From an uncultured Clostridia bacterium (lineage in GTDB: Bacteria; Bacillota; Clostridia; Christensenellales; UBA1242), in the NCBI GenBank assembly GCA_947089305.1, contig CAMUJQ010000008.1, forward strand, positions 1-22,947: 22,947 nucleotides of DNA, read 5' to 3'. A program made the position numbers and the translations under genes. Each line of letters begins with the position of its first letter. Within the stretch, counting starts at the first letter, position 1. Shown piece after piece: positions 1 through 5,767 of this stretch. The notes under the pieces were generated by a model that was not told the origin of the DNA, made no database searches, and saw nothing but the letters and a program-made list of their open reading frames with translations.

Positions 1-551
1 GATTGTTTGTATTTTTTGTTCATAACTTTAATTCTTGCAAATTCTATAATTGAACCAATCAGAATAGATGCAATAACTAATAAACCAACATATGGGCTTA
101 AAATTGTTACATACACAATAATTATAGCATCAGTTAAACAGGAGATAATAAGATCTGCAAAGTCAACAAGTAGTCCTGTTATTGTTTGGGGGTCATTTAA
201 TATTCGTTGAGTAAATATACCTGTAGAGTGGGTTGTATATGTGATTGAATTTAATTTAAAGGCTTGTTTTGCTAAATCCCAACTTAAGGTGGTTGATATA
301 GAACTTGAAGCTTTATAGTAAGCATAATAGGATAGATAAAAAGCAATACGCTTAACCGTCATTGCAACAATAATAAAAATAATTGAATAAATAGCACTTT
401 TATATTGTGCATGCGAAATAAACTCTATTGCCTTTGCTGAAGCAAGGGTAGTTAATATAATGCAAGTGCTTGAAACTATATTAAAAAACAATATAAGAAA
501 AATCTTAAATTTATGTTCTGAAAAATATTTACTTAACTTAAAGTTTTCCAT
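1..551 (-). CDS. ABC exporter, membrane domain (partial; C-terminal part outside window)
   Basis: About 183 residues are visible, beginning at an ATG (551-549) and running off the left edge with no stop. The translation has the layout of an ABC-exporter transmembrane domain: a short basic N-terminus, then long hydrophobic stretches at about residues 13-40, 55-75 and 125-170. Between them lies a soluble segment with the family-type motif TGIFTQRILNDPQT, resembling the G-x-x-x-R-x-x-N-D signature of type I exporters. The ATPase domain would lie beyond the window, so fusion to it and the substrate are unknown. The start is supported by AGGAG (563-559) seven bases upstream. The gene is divergent from frr and sits behind its own promoter and a leader ORF, which suggests inducible expression, as for drug or peptide exporters. 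The family call is from motifs; the role is inference. Confidence 0.8.
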   Translation of the reverse strand, partial: MENFKLSKYFSEHKFKIFLILFFNIVSSTCIILTTLASAKAIEFISHAQYKSAIYSIIFIIVAMTVKRIAFYLSYYAYYKASSSISTTLSWDLAKQAFKLNSITYTTHSTGIFTQRILNDPQTITGLLVDFADLIISCLTDAIIIVYVTILSPYVGLLVIASILIGSIIEFARIKVMNKKYKQ

Positions 552-635
552 AAAAAAACTCCTTTTTTTATTTAAATCGGAGCTTTTTTAAAATTAGTTT
601 ATATGATTAATTAATTTTAAAAAAGAGGCCGATTT
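552..635 (-). promoter_or_regulatory. Mutually exclusive leader hairpins controlling the ABC exporter SD
   Basis: Three segments are visible on the minus strand. Arm 1 (635-612) pairs with arm 2 (596-574): CCGATTT at 629-635 matches 574-580, and a 13-bp A/T stem joins 612-624 to 584-596, with a loop of about 15 nt. Part of arm 2 (589-579, AAAAAAGCTCC) can instead pair with the exporter SD region (562-552, GGAGTTTTTTT) over 11 bp including one G-U, closing a 16-nt loop. The two pairings share bases 579-580 and 584-589, so they exclude one another. Arm 1 lies inside the leader ORF. Neither hairpin is followed by a U-tract, so control of translation is more likely than termination. Confidence 0.6.
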
Positions 636-663
636 GTATTTTATCTTTATTTATTTTGTTCAT
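607..663 (-). CDS. Putative 18-codon leader peptide upstream of the ABC exporter
   Basis: The ORF reads MNKINKDKIQIGLFFKIN and ends in TAA (609-607). It has a strong SD, AAAGGAGG (682-675), 11 bases before the ATG, and lies just downstream of a consensus promoter. Codons 10-17 form the 5' arm of a long hairpin whose 3' arm lies before the exporter start, and the stop codon opens the loop. A translated short ORF built into alternative RNA structures is the hallmark of ribosome-mediated attenuation (erm and B. subtilis bmrB-bmrCD leaders are known cases). The peptide has no obvious run of one amino acid, so a translation-inhibitor or drug sensor fits better than amino-acid sensing. Translation of this ORF is inferred from its SD and position. 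Confidence 0.6.
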   Translation of the reverse strand: MNKINKDKIQIGLFFKIN

Positions 664-690
664 TTTATATTTAGCCTCCTTTTATATTTT

Positions 691-731
691 TTAAGAGTTT
701 AGCAAATATTAAAAAGTTTGTCAACTCTTAA
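691..731. repeat. 9-bp inverted repeat straddling the exporter promoter (candidate operator)
   Basis: TTAAGAGTT (691-699) and AACTCTTAA (723-731) are perfect reverse complements with 23 bp between them, about three helical turns centre to centre. One arm overlaps the -10 and the other the -35 of the exporter promoter. This suits a repressor that bridges or blocks the promoter. No regulator gene is visible beside it, so the binding protein is unknown. Confidence 0.45.
696..724 (-). promoter_or_regulatory. SigA-type promoter for the leader peptide and ABC exporter
   Basis: On the minus strand, a perfect -35 TTGACA (724-719), a 17-bp spacer and -10 TAAACT (701-696) preceded by TGC, an extended -10. 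Transcription should start near 689, leaving a short 5' end before the leader SD at 682-675. Confidence 0.75.
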
Positions 732-1105
732 TAAAAATTTTTGTTATTAATTAACACTTAAATTAGTATATAAGCTTGTTTTTTACGTTGTTTTCTCTTT
801 GAATACGTTAATAAAATACATTTTAAATAATAAAGAATAATTTAAAATAGGAGATTTTTTATTGCCTAGCGGTTAATTGAATTTTGGATATAACACATTG
901 TTTTTCATTTAGCAGTTAGCCTTGGCATAATGTAAAATTATTTTTTATAGCATCTTCAAACTTTTGTTCATAAATTTGTATTTTTAAAATTATTATTTAT
1001 TATAACTGAGTTAAAAAGTTGATTGTCAATTTTTTATTTAACAAATTTAACTTTTTAGAAGTATATAATTTAACATAAGGATTTTAAATTTACCTTTATT
1101 TTTCT
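732..1105. other. Intergenic gap between the divergent exporter leader and frr
   Basis: No ORF longer than about a dozen codons with an SD was found on either strand. One possible leftward promoter is present: TTGACA (1029-1024), 19-bp spacer, TATAAT (1004-999); the spacer is longer than ideal. It lies between 9-bp inverted repeats TAAAAAGTT (1012-1020) and AACTTTTTA (1049-1057). It could extend the exporter leader or make a small RNA, but no terminator or conserved structure supports either. Confidence 0.4.
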
Positions 1106-1134
1106 TTGCTAAAAAACTTTTAATATGTTAAAAT
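1106..1134 (+). promoter_or_regulatory. Promoter of the frr-uppS-cdsA operon
   Basis: -35 TTGCTA (1106-1111), 17-bp spacer, extended -10 TGT-TAAAAT (1126-1134). It lies about 30 bp before the frr start codon. Confidence 0.65.
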
Positions 1135-1164
1135 GTTTTAAGTATTAATTTAAGGGGAAAAATT

Positions 1165-1734
1165 ATGATAAACGAACAAGCTCAAAATTTTATAAATACA
1201 TTCAAAGCAGATAGTGAAAAATGTTTAAATTTTTTGCAATCTGAACTTAATAGTTTTAGAGCAGGTAGAGCTAATCCACATGTTCTAGATAAGGTTATGG
1301 TAGACTATTATGGCGTTCCAACTCCAATTAGTCAAATGGGTAACATTGCTGTAACAGAAGCACGAGTATTAACAATTTCTGTTTGGGATCAAAGTGCGTT
1401 AAAGAGTATCTCAAAAGCAATTATGGCTAGTGATGTAGGAATTACACCTAATGATGACGGAAAGGTTATAAGACTTGTATTTCCTAGTTTAACAGAAGAG
1501 AGAAGAAAAGAACTTTGCAAACAAGTGCGCGCTAGTGGAGAAAATGCAAAAGTTACACTTAGAAATTCGAGACGTGATTGTTTAGAAAGTTTTAAAAAAT
1601 TAGAAAAAGAAAAACTAATTAGTGAAGATGAATTAAGCACTTTAGAAAAAGATGTTCAAAAACAAATTGAACAGTTAAACGCAAAAGTTGACAAAATGGT
1701 GAGCGAAAAAGAGAGCGAGGTAATGAGCGTTTAA
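1165..1734 (+). CDS. frr: Ribosome recycling factor
   Basis: The 189-residue product matches RRF in length and sequence along its whole span, including an N-terminal helix carrying SFRAGRANPHVLDKVMVDYYG and the central PSLTEERRKEL segment, followed by the long charged C-terminal helix. RRF acts with EF-G in the cytoplasm to split post-termination ribosomes. The ATG is preceded by AAGGGG (1152-1157) at good spacing. The stop codon shares one base with the uppS ATG (TAATG), so the two are probably translationally coupled. The usual upstream partners rpsB, tsf and pyrH are not here; a divergent ABC exporter takes their place, and frr has its own promoter. Confidence 0.96.
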   Translation: MINEQAQNFINTFKADSEKCLNFLQSELNSFRAGRANPHVLDKVMVDYYGVPTPISQMGNIAVTEARVLTISVWDQSALKSISKAIMASDVGITPNDDGKVIRLVFPSLTEERRKELCKQVRASGENAKVTLRNSRRDCLESFKKLEKEKLISEDELSTLEKDVQKQIEQLNAKVDKMVSEKESEVMSV

Positions 1735-2438
1735 TGCTAAAAAAAAATAAGCAAGAATTAAAAATTCCTAATCATATTGGTTTTATTATGGACGGCAATG
1801 GCAGGTGGGCAACTAAAAAAGGCTTACCTAGAACAATTGGCTATAAGCACGGAGTTGAAGCCTTAAAAAGAACTGTTGAAGGTTGTTTAAAATATGATAT
1901 AAAAGTAATTTCAATCTTTGCTTTTTCTACTGAAAATTGGGGTCGTCCACAAGAAGAAATTGATGAAATTTTTAAATTAATTAGAAATCTTGTAACAACT
2001 GACTTACAATTCTTTTTAGAAAGAGATATTAGACTTGTGCATATGGGTAATAGAGATAAAGTGCCTGATGACATTTTAAAAGCTGTAGATGAAGCAATAG
2101 AAAAAACAAAAAAATGTAAAAAGTGTATTTTAAATATTGGTTTTGATTATGGCGGCAGAGATGAAATTGTTCGTGCATATAATAAATTAATTAGTGATAA
2201 AAAAACTAATGTAACTGAAAAAGATGTTAACGATGCTTTGCAAACTGCTTATCTTGGAGACTTGGATATTTTGGTTAGAACAAGTGGAGAGCAAAGAGTT
2301 TCTAATTTTATGCTTTGGCAAATGGCATATAGTGAAATATATTTTACTAAAATATATTGGCCAGATTTTAAAGCAAAAAACGTTGATGAAATAATAAAGT
2401 TCTATAATAGTAGAAATAGAAGATTCGGAAAAATTTAA
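1734..2438 (+). CDS. uppS: Isoprenyl (undecaprenyl) diphosphate synthase
   Basis: The product has 234 residues and is a cis-prenyltransferase that condenses isopentenyl diphosphate onto farnesyl diphosphate to build the lipid carrier for peptidoglycan. Visible motifs are HIGFIMDGNGRWA at residues 14-26 with the catalytic Asp20, the GVEALK segment, YGGRDEIV, and the C-terminal RTSGEQRVSNFMLWQMAYSE with the diphosphate-binding arginines, then WPDF. Length is normal for the family. The start overlaps the frr stop and has only a distant GAGG (1716-1719), consistent with coupled translation. cdsA follows 10 bp downstream. Chain length of the product cannot be told from sequence alone. Confidence 0.95.
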   Translation: MLKKNKQELKIPNHIGFIMDGNGRWATKKGLPRTIGYKHGVEALKRTVEGCLKYDIKVISIFAFSTENWGRPQEEIDEIFKLIRNLVTTDLQFFLERDIRLVHMGNRDKVPDDILKAVDEAIEKTKKCKKCILNIGFDYGGRDEIVRAYNKLISDKKTNVTEKDVNDALQTAYLGDLDILVRTSGEQRVSNFMLWQMAYSEIYFTKIYWPDFKAKNVDEIIKFYNSRNRRFGKI

Positions 2439-2448
2439 GGAGATAACA

Positions 2449-3333
2449 GTGAAAAAGCGTGTAATCACGGGGGCAATTATTGTAGCAGTGTTGGTGCTAG
2501 CCTTGGTTTTAAGGCAAGTTAATGCATATATTTTTGATGCTTTAATTTTAATATTAAGCATTGCGGCTACTATAGAAATATCTAAATGTGTAACTATAGG
2601 AGAAGATAAAACTAACAAATTAACAACTCTTATATGTTCAATTTGCAATACAGTTTTAACATTTGGAATATTTTTAGCTTTATTGTTAACAGACACTATT
2701 ATGTATTTGCCTGAATTTATTTTATTATCGCTTTTTGTTTGTTTCTCTGTTTTAATTATTGTTAGTTTAATTAAATATAAAAAATTTGTTAATTTAAAAT
2801 TTTTCTTTCCACTAGTATATCCAACATATTTATTTTTATTTTTCTATTTAATTAATCATTTAGATGTGTTTAATGCTGGATTAAATTCTAATGTTTCGTT
2901 ATATATTTTAGTTAGTATTTTTATTATCAGTATGCTTACTGATACTTTTGCGATGCTTACAGGGATGATGTTTAAAGGACCAAAATTATGTCCTAAAATT
3001 AGCCCTAATAAAACAATCTCAGGGGCAATTGGCGGATTATTATTTGGAACAGGTGGAGGTATTGCTGTTTATGCAATTTTTAGTGTAATCAAACCATTTA
3101 CTCAAATTTTCGCTAATGCAAATGTTGTAATTGGTTTTGTTTTATTGTTTAGCTTTTTGGCAAGTTTGTTTTGCCAAATCGGCGATATTTTTGAAAGTCT
3201 ATTTAAACGAAAAATTGGCATTAAAGATACAGGAACAATTCTTGCAGGGCACGGTGGACTTATGGATAGATTAGATGGAATTAGTTTTGCAACAGTTATT
3301 ATGTTTATTGGAGCAGTTGTACTTTTTGTTTAA
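2449..3333 (+). CDS. cdsA: Phosphatidate cytidylyltransferase
   Basis: The 294-residue integral membrane protein has about eight hydrophobic helices. It makes CDP-diacylglycerol from phosphatidate and CTP, the branch point of phospholipid synthesis. The C-terminal family signature is present at about residues 246-276: FKRKIGIKDTGTILAGHGG followed by MDRLDG. The residue after the final Asp is Gly, where Ser is common. The start is GTG, chosen because AAGGAG (2437-2442) lies six bases upstream and the reading begins MKKRVITG, a normal N-terminus. It follows uppS directly, as in many Firmicutes, but the next gene is rseP rather than dxr. Confidence 0.94.
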   Translation: MKKRVITGAIIVAVLVLALVLRQVNAYIFDALILILSIAATIEISKCVTIGEDKTNKLTTLICSICNTVLTFGIFLALLLTDTIMYLPEFILLSLFVCFSVLIIVSLIKYKKFVNLKFFFPLVYPTYLFLFFYLINHLDVFNAGLNSNVSLYILVSIFIISMLTDTFAMLTGMMFKGPKLCPKISPNKTISGAIGGLLFGTGGGIAVYAIFSVIKPFTQIFANANVVIGFVLLFSFLASLFCQIGDIFESLFKRKIGIKDTGTILAGHGGLMDRLDGISFATVIMFIGAVVLFV

Positions 3334-3341
3334 ATTTGGTT

Positions 3342-3368
3342 TTGATTCATGTGAACTTGGCATATAAT
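3342..3368 (+). promoter_or_regulatory. Possible promoter upstream of rseP
   Basis: TATAAT (3363-3368) is a perfect -10; the best -35 is TTGATT (3342-3347) with a short 15-bp spacer. It lies in the 61-bp gap between cdsA and rseP and may give rseP extra transcription within the operon. Confidence 0.35.
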
Positions 3369-3394
3369 TAAAAATAAGATAAAAGGAGCAGAAT

Positions 3395-4441
3395 ATGAAA
3401 GTCTTAATGTATATTGGCTATATCGCTATTGCAATAGTTATTTTAATGCTCCTTGTTTTAATACATGAACTTGGTCATTATGTGGCTGGTAAAATTTTTA
3501 AATTTAAAATAAATGAATTTTCAATAGGTTTTGGTAAAGCTATTTATAAACATAAAAGTAAAAAAACGGGCGAGCAATTTTCAATTAGATTAATTCCACT
3601 TGGGGGTTATTGTGCTTTTGAGGGAGAAGATGAAGATGGTTTAACTCCTGATAGTTTTAATTCACAAAAATGGTGGAAAAGGTTAATTGTTTTATTTGCT
3701 GGAGCATTTTTTAATATCTTATTTGGGTTATTTACTGTAATTTTTATGCTTATGATTTTAGGCTATGATAAAGTAGTTGTGCAGGAAGTTACAGAACTTA
3801 ATGCAGCAACATTAAAAAAAGGCGACATTATTTGTGAAGTTGATGGCAGTTACGTATCCATGTTTTCAACAGTTAGTCAAAAAATTCAAAGTTATGATGA
3901 AGGTGCAACGGCTACATTAACTATTATTAGAGATGGTAAAAAAGAAAAAGTTCAAGTTGTTATTGATAAAGTTTCAACCGTTGATGAAGAAGGAAAAGAA
4001 ATCTCTTCTAATATAATTGGAATTTCAACAACAATGTATAAATATAAATTCTTTGAAGCACTTGGACAAACTTGGGTTGTAACGGGTAATATTATATGGG
4101 AAACTCTTAAAGCTTTTGGAATGCTAATTGTTGGCAAACTTGGAATAGAAAATATTAGCGGGCCTTTTGGAATAATTGGGGGCATAGCAACAGGAGTTAA
4201 ATTAAATTGGCTTATTTTATTTGCATTTATTCCTATTATTTCAATAAACTTGGGGGTATTTAATTTGTTGCCAATTCCAGCTTTGGACGGCGCGCGGATG
4301 GTGTTTGTTGGCATTGAAGCAATTAGGAAAAAACCTATTAGTAGGAAGATTGAGGGTCGAATACATACAGTTGGATTAATTGTGTTGTTTACTTTAGTTA
4401 TTTTAGTTGATGTTGTGAAGTTTTTTATAGGATTATTCTAA
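3395..4441 (+). CDS. rseP: Site-2 (RseP-type) membrane metalloprotease
   Basis: The 348-residue protein is an intramembrane zinc protease of family M50. HELGH occupies residues 24-28 in the first membrane helix (ligands His24 and His28, catalytic Glu25), followed by the family motif INEFSIGFG. A single PDZ domain spans roughly residues 125-195. The third zinc ligand is Asp298 in NLLPIPALDG near the C-terminus, within the last membrane helices. Homologues cleave anti-sigma factors and other single-pass proteins (RseP in E. coli, RasP in B. subtilis). The ATG follows AAAGGAG at good spacing. Its usual neighbours dxr (upstream) and ispG (downstream) are both absent. Confidence 0.94.
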   Translation: MKVLMYIGYIAIAIVILMLLVLIHELGHYVAGKIFKFKINEFSIGFGKAIYKHKSKKTGEQFSIRLIPLGGYCAFEGEDEDGLTPDSFNSQKWWKRLIVLFAGAFFNILFGLFTVIFMLMILGYDKVVVQEVTELNAATLKKGDIICEVDGSYVSMFSTVSQKIQSYDEGATATLTIIRDGKKEKVQVVIDKVSTVDEEGKEISSNIIGISTTMYKYKFFEALGQTWVVTGNIIWETLKAFGMLIVGKLGIENISGPFGIIGGIATGVKLNWLILFAFIPIISINLGVFNLLPIPALDGARMVFVGIEAIRKKPISRKIEGRIHTVGLIVLFTLVILVDVVKFFIGLF

Positions 4442-4471
4442 TAAAAACAAAAGATAAAAGGATGGGGAAAA

Positions 4472-4921
4472 ATGAATAAGTGGAACAAAAGATTTATGGA
4501 TATGGCTGAACTAGTTGGTTCTTGGTCAAGCTGTGTTAGAAGAAAAGTTGGTGCTGTAATTGTAAAAGATAAATTAATTATGGCAATTGGGTATAATGGT
4601 GCACCAGCTGGAGTTAAAAATTGTGTAGAGCGTGATTATTGTTTGCGCAATAAATTGAATATTAAAAGTGGAACTCATGCTGAAACTTGTTATGCTGTTC
4701 ATGCTGAGCAAAATGCAATAGTATATGCGGCTAAAGAGGGGATTAGTTTAAAAGGTTGTACTTTATATTGCACACATCAACCTTGTGTGGTTTGTGCTAA
4801 AATAATAATTAATACGGGCATTAAAGAAATAATATTCAAAGAGGGTTATCCTGATGATTTTTCTCTTGAAATTTTAAAAGAAGCGGGTATAAAATTAACT
4901 AAATTTTCAGATTTGAAATAA
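4472..4921 (+). CDS. Deoxycytidylate (dCMP) deaminase family protein
   Basis: The 149-residue zinc-dependent deaminase probably converts dCMP to dUMP for thymidylate synthesis. The catalytic H77-A-E79 and the PCVVC cysteines (Cys105, Cys108) are intact. The N-terminal RKVGAVIV, the YNGAPAGV motif and the CVERDYC to GTHAETCYAVHAE region are typical of the ComEB-type dCMP deaminases; extra Cys and His residues in that region may bind a second zinc, as in phage T4 dCMP deaminase. Its length matches the family. It follows rseP by 30 bp and ends at a strong terminator. tRNA or cytidine deaminases are less likely given the YNG and CVERDYC motifs. Confidence 0.88.
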   Translation: MNKWNKRFMDMAELVGSWSSCVRRKVGAVIVKDKLIMAIGYNGAPAGVKNCVERDYCLRNKLNIKSGTHAETCYAVHAEQNAIVYAAKEGISLKGCTLYCTHQPCVVCAKIIINTGIKEIIFKEGYPDDFSLEILKEAGIKLTKFSDLK

Positions 4922-4944
4922 AAAAAGAGCTAAGCTCTTTTTTT
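4921..4944. terminator. Bidirectional terminator between the dCMP deaminase and the YkgJ-like gene
   Basis: AAAAAAGAGC (4921-4930), loop TAA, GCTCTTTTTT (4934-4943): a perfect 10-bp stem with T-run to 4944 on the plus strand and the matching A-run giving U on the minus strand. It serves two convergent genes. Confidence 0.88.
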
Positions 4945-4966
4945 GTATATTAAAAATACAAATTTT

Positions 4967-5641
4967 TTATTGATGTTTTGATAATATATTAGAAATAGTT
5001 TCTTCAGCGATTTTGTTTGCGTCTTTTAGTTCGTAATACATCTCCTCACTCATAGAATTAATTGTATCTAAAATTTCTTGATCAGCAATTGTTAGTTTAT
5101 TAATATTACCGCGAAGCAATTTAATTTTTGCAAGAACATTTGCACATTCTTTTATAAATTGTTCTCGATAAACAATGTCCACGTGTTTTCCAGTATAAGT
5201 TTTAACAAGTTTTTCAAGTACATATTGATGCTTTATCCACCCTTGAAGGTTTTCTAATTGAATTTTTTCACTTAAAGCACAATGCATATTTTGAGCAGGC
5301 TTTAAAATTGCCCCTAAACTTGGTCTATCCTCAAGTGAGTAAGAACAACCTTTGGCAGTTAACATTTTGCATTGTGAACTAGCTGAAAATAAATCAACTA
5401 TTCCTTTATCAATACTTCTAGCTTTTAACACTAAAATTTTTTTAAGTTTGTCATTAATTGATTTCTTATATAAAACGGCTTTTATTGAAATGTTACCTTC
5501 GTCGATTTTCGCTTTTATATCAGGGTAGGTAAAAGAAGGAAAGTCGCTTACCAAATAACCACAACCGCTTTTTTTACAACAAGCGCCACCGCATTTAGCA
5601 CAAATATTTTTATCTTCAATTTTATTTTCCGTATTAGACAT
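4967..5641 (-). CDS. YkgJ-family cysteine-cluster protein (function unknown)
   Basis: The 224-residue soluble protein has an N-terminal cysteine cluster: Cys14, Cys17, Cys21, Cys22 and Cys27 in the pattern C-x2-C-GGA-CC-x4-C. Further on come Cys91, Cys99 before the segment SLEDRPSLG, and Cys121. This is the arrangement of the YkgJ / CxxCxxxCC family, predicted to bind zinc or an iron-sulfur cluster. The C-terminal half is helical and charged, with no enzyme motif I recognise. The ATG has a modest SD (AAAGAG) and a good promoter upstream. It lies antisense between two plus-strand operons and ends at a shared terminator. Metal binding is inferred from the family; its biological role is unknown. 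Confidence 0.75.
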   Translation of the reverse strand: MSNTENKIEDKNICAKCGGACCKKSGCGYLVSDFPSFTYPDIKAKIDEGNISIKAVLYKKSINDKLKKILVLKARSIDKGIVDLFSASSQCKMLTAKGCSYSLEDRPSLGAILKPAQNMHCALSEKIQLENLQGWIKHQYVLEKLVKTYTGKHVDIVYREQFIKECANVLAKIKLLRGNINKLTIADQEILDTINSMSEEMYYELKDANKIAEETISNILSKHQ

Positions 5642-5665
5642 TTAAAACTCTTTTTATTTTTTGTA

Positions 5666-5694
5666 ATGTTACCACATGTTCGCAATAATGTCAA
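5666..5694 (-). promoter_or_regulatory. Promoter of the YkgJ-like gene
   Basis: On the minus strand TTGACA (5694-5689), 17-bp spacer, -10 TAACAT (5671-5666) with an upstream TGG, an extended -10. Confidence 0.65.
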
Positions 5695-5731
5695 TAGCAA
5701 ATTTTATATTAATATCATTTAAAATTTTAAC

Positions 5732-5760
5732 TTGACTTAAAGCAAAAATTTAATTACAAT
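5732..5760 (+). promoter_or_regulatory. Promoter of the PolC-like exonuclease gene; implies a leaderless mRNA
   Basis: -35 TTGACT (5732-5737), 17-bp spacer, -10 TACAAT (5755-5760). Counting from the -10, transcription should begin at about 5766-5768, exactly where the ATG (5768) lies. No SD is visible in front of that ATG. Confidence 0.65.
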
Positions 5761-5767
5761 ATTGTTA

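Noticed and set aside
7..210. Plus-strand ORF of 67 codons at the left edge
   Set aside because: It is antisense to the ABC exporter reading frame, which is open for the whole 551 bases, has an SD and shows family motifs. The plus-strand ORF has no SD and no recognisable sequence.
574..635. Exporter-leader hairpin as an intrinsic terminator
   Set aside because: On the minus strand the stem is followed by an A-rich stretch, not a U-tract, so termination is unlikely. Read as a plus-strand terminator it would have no gene to serve.
5675..5685. LexA-like GAAC half-site inside the YkgJ-gene promoter
   Set aside because: Only one half (CGAAC on the minus strand) matches; the expected GTTC half at 4-bp spacing reads GGTA. 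Not enough for an SOS box.
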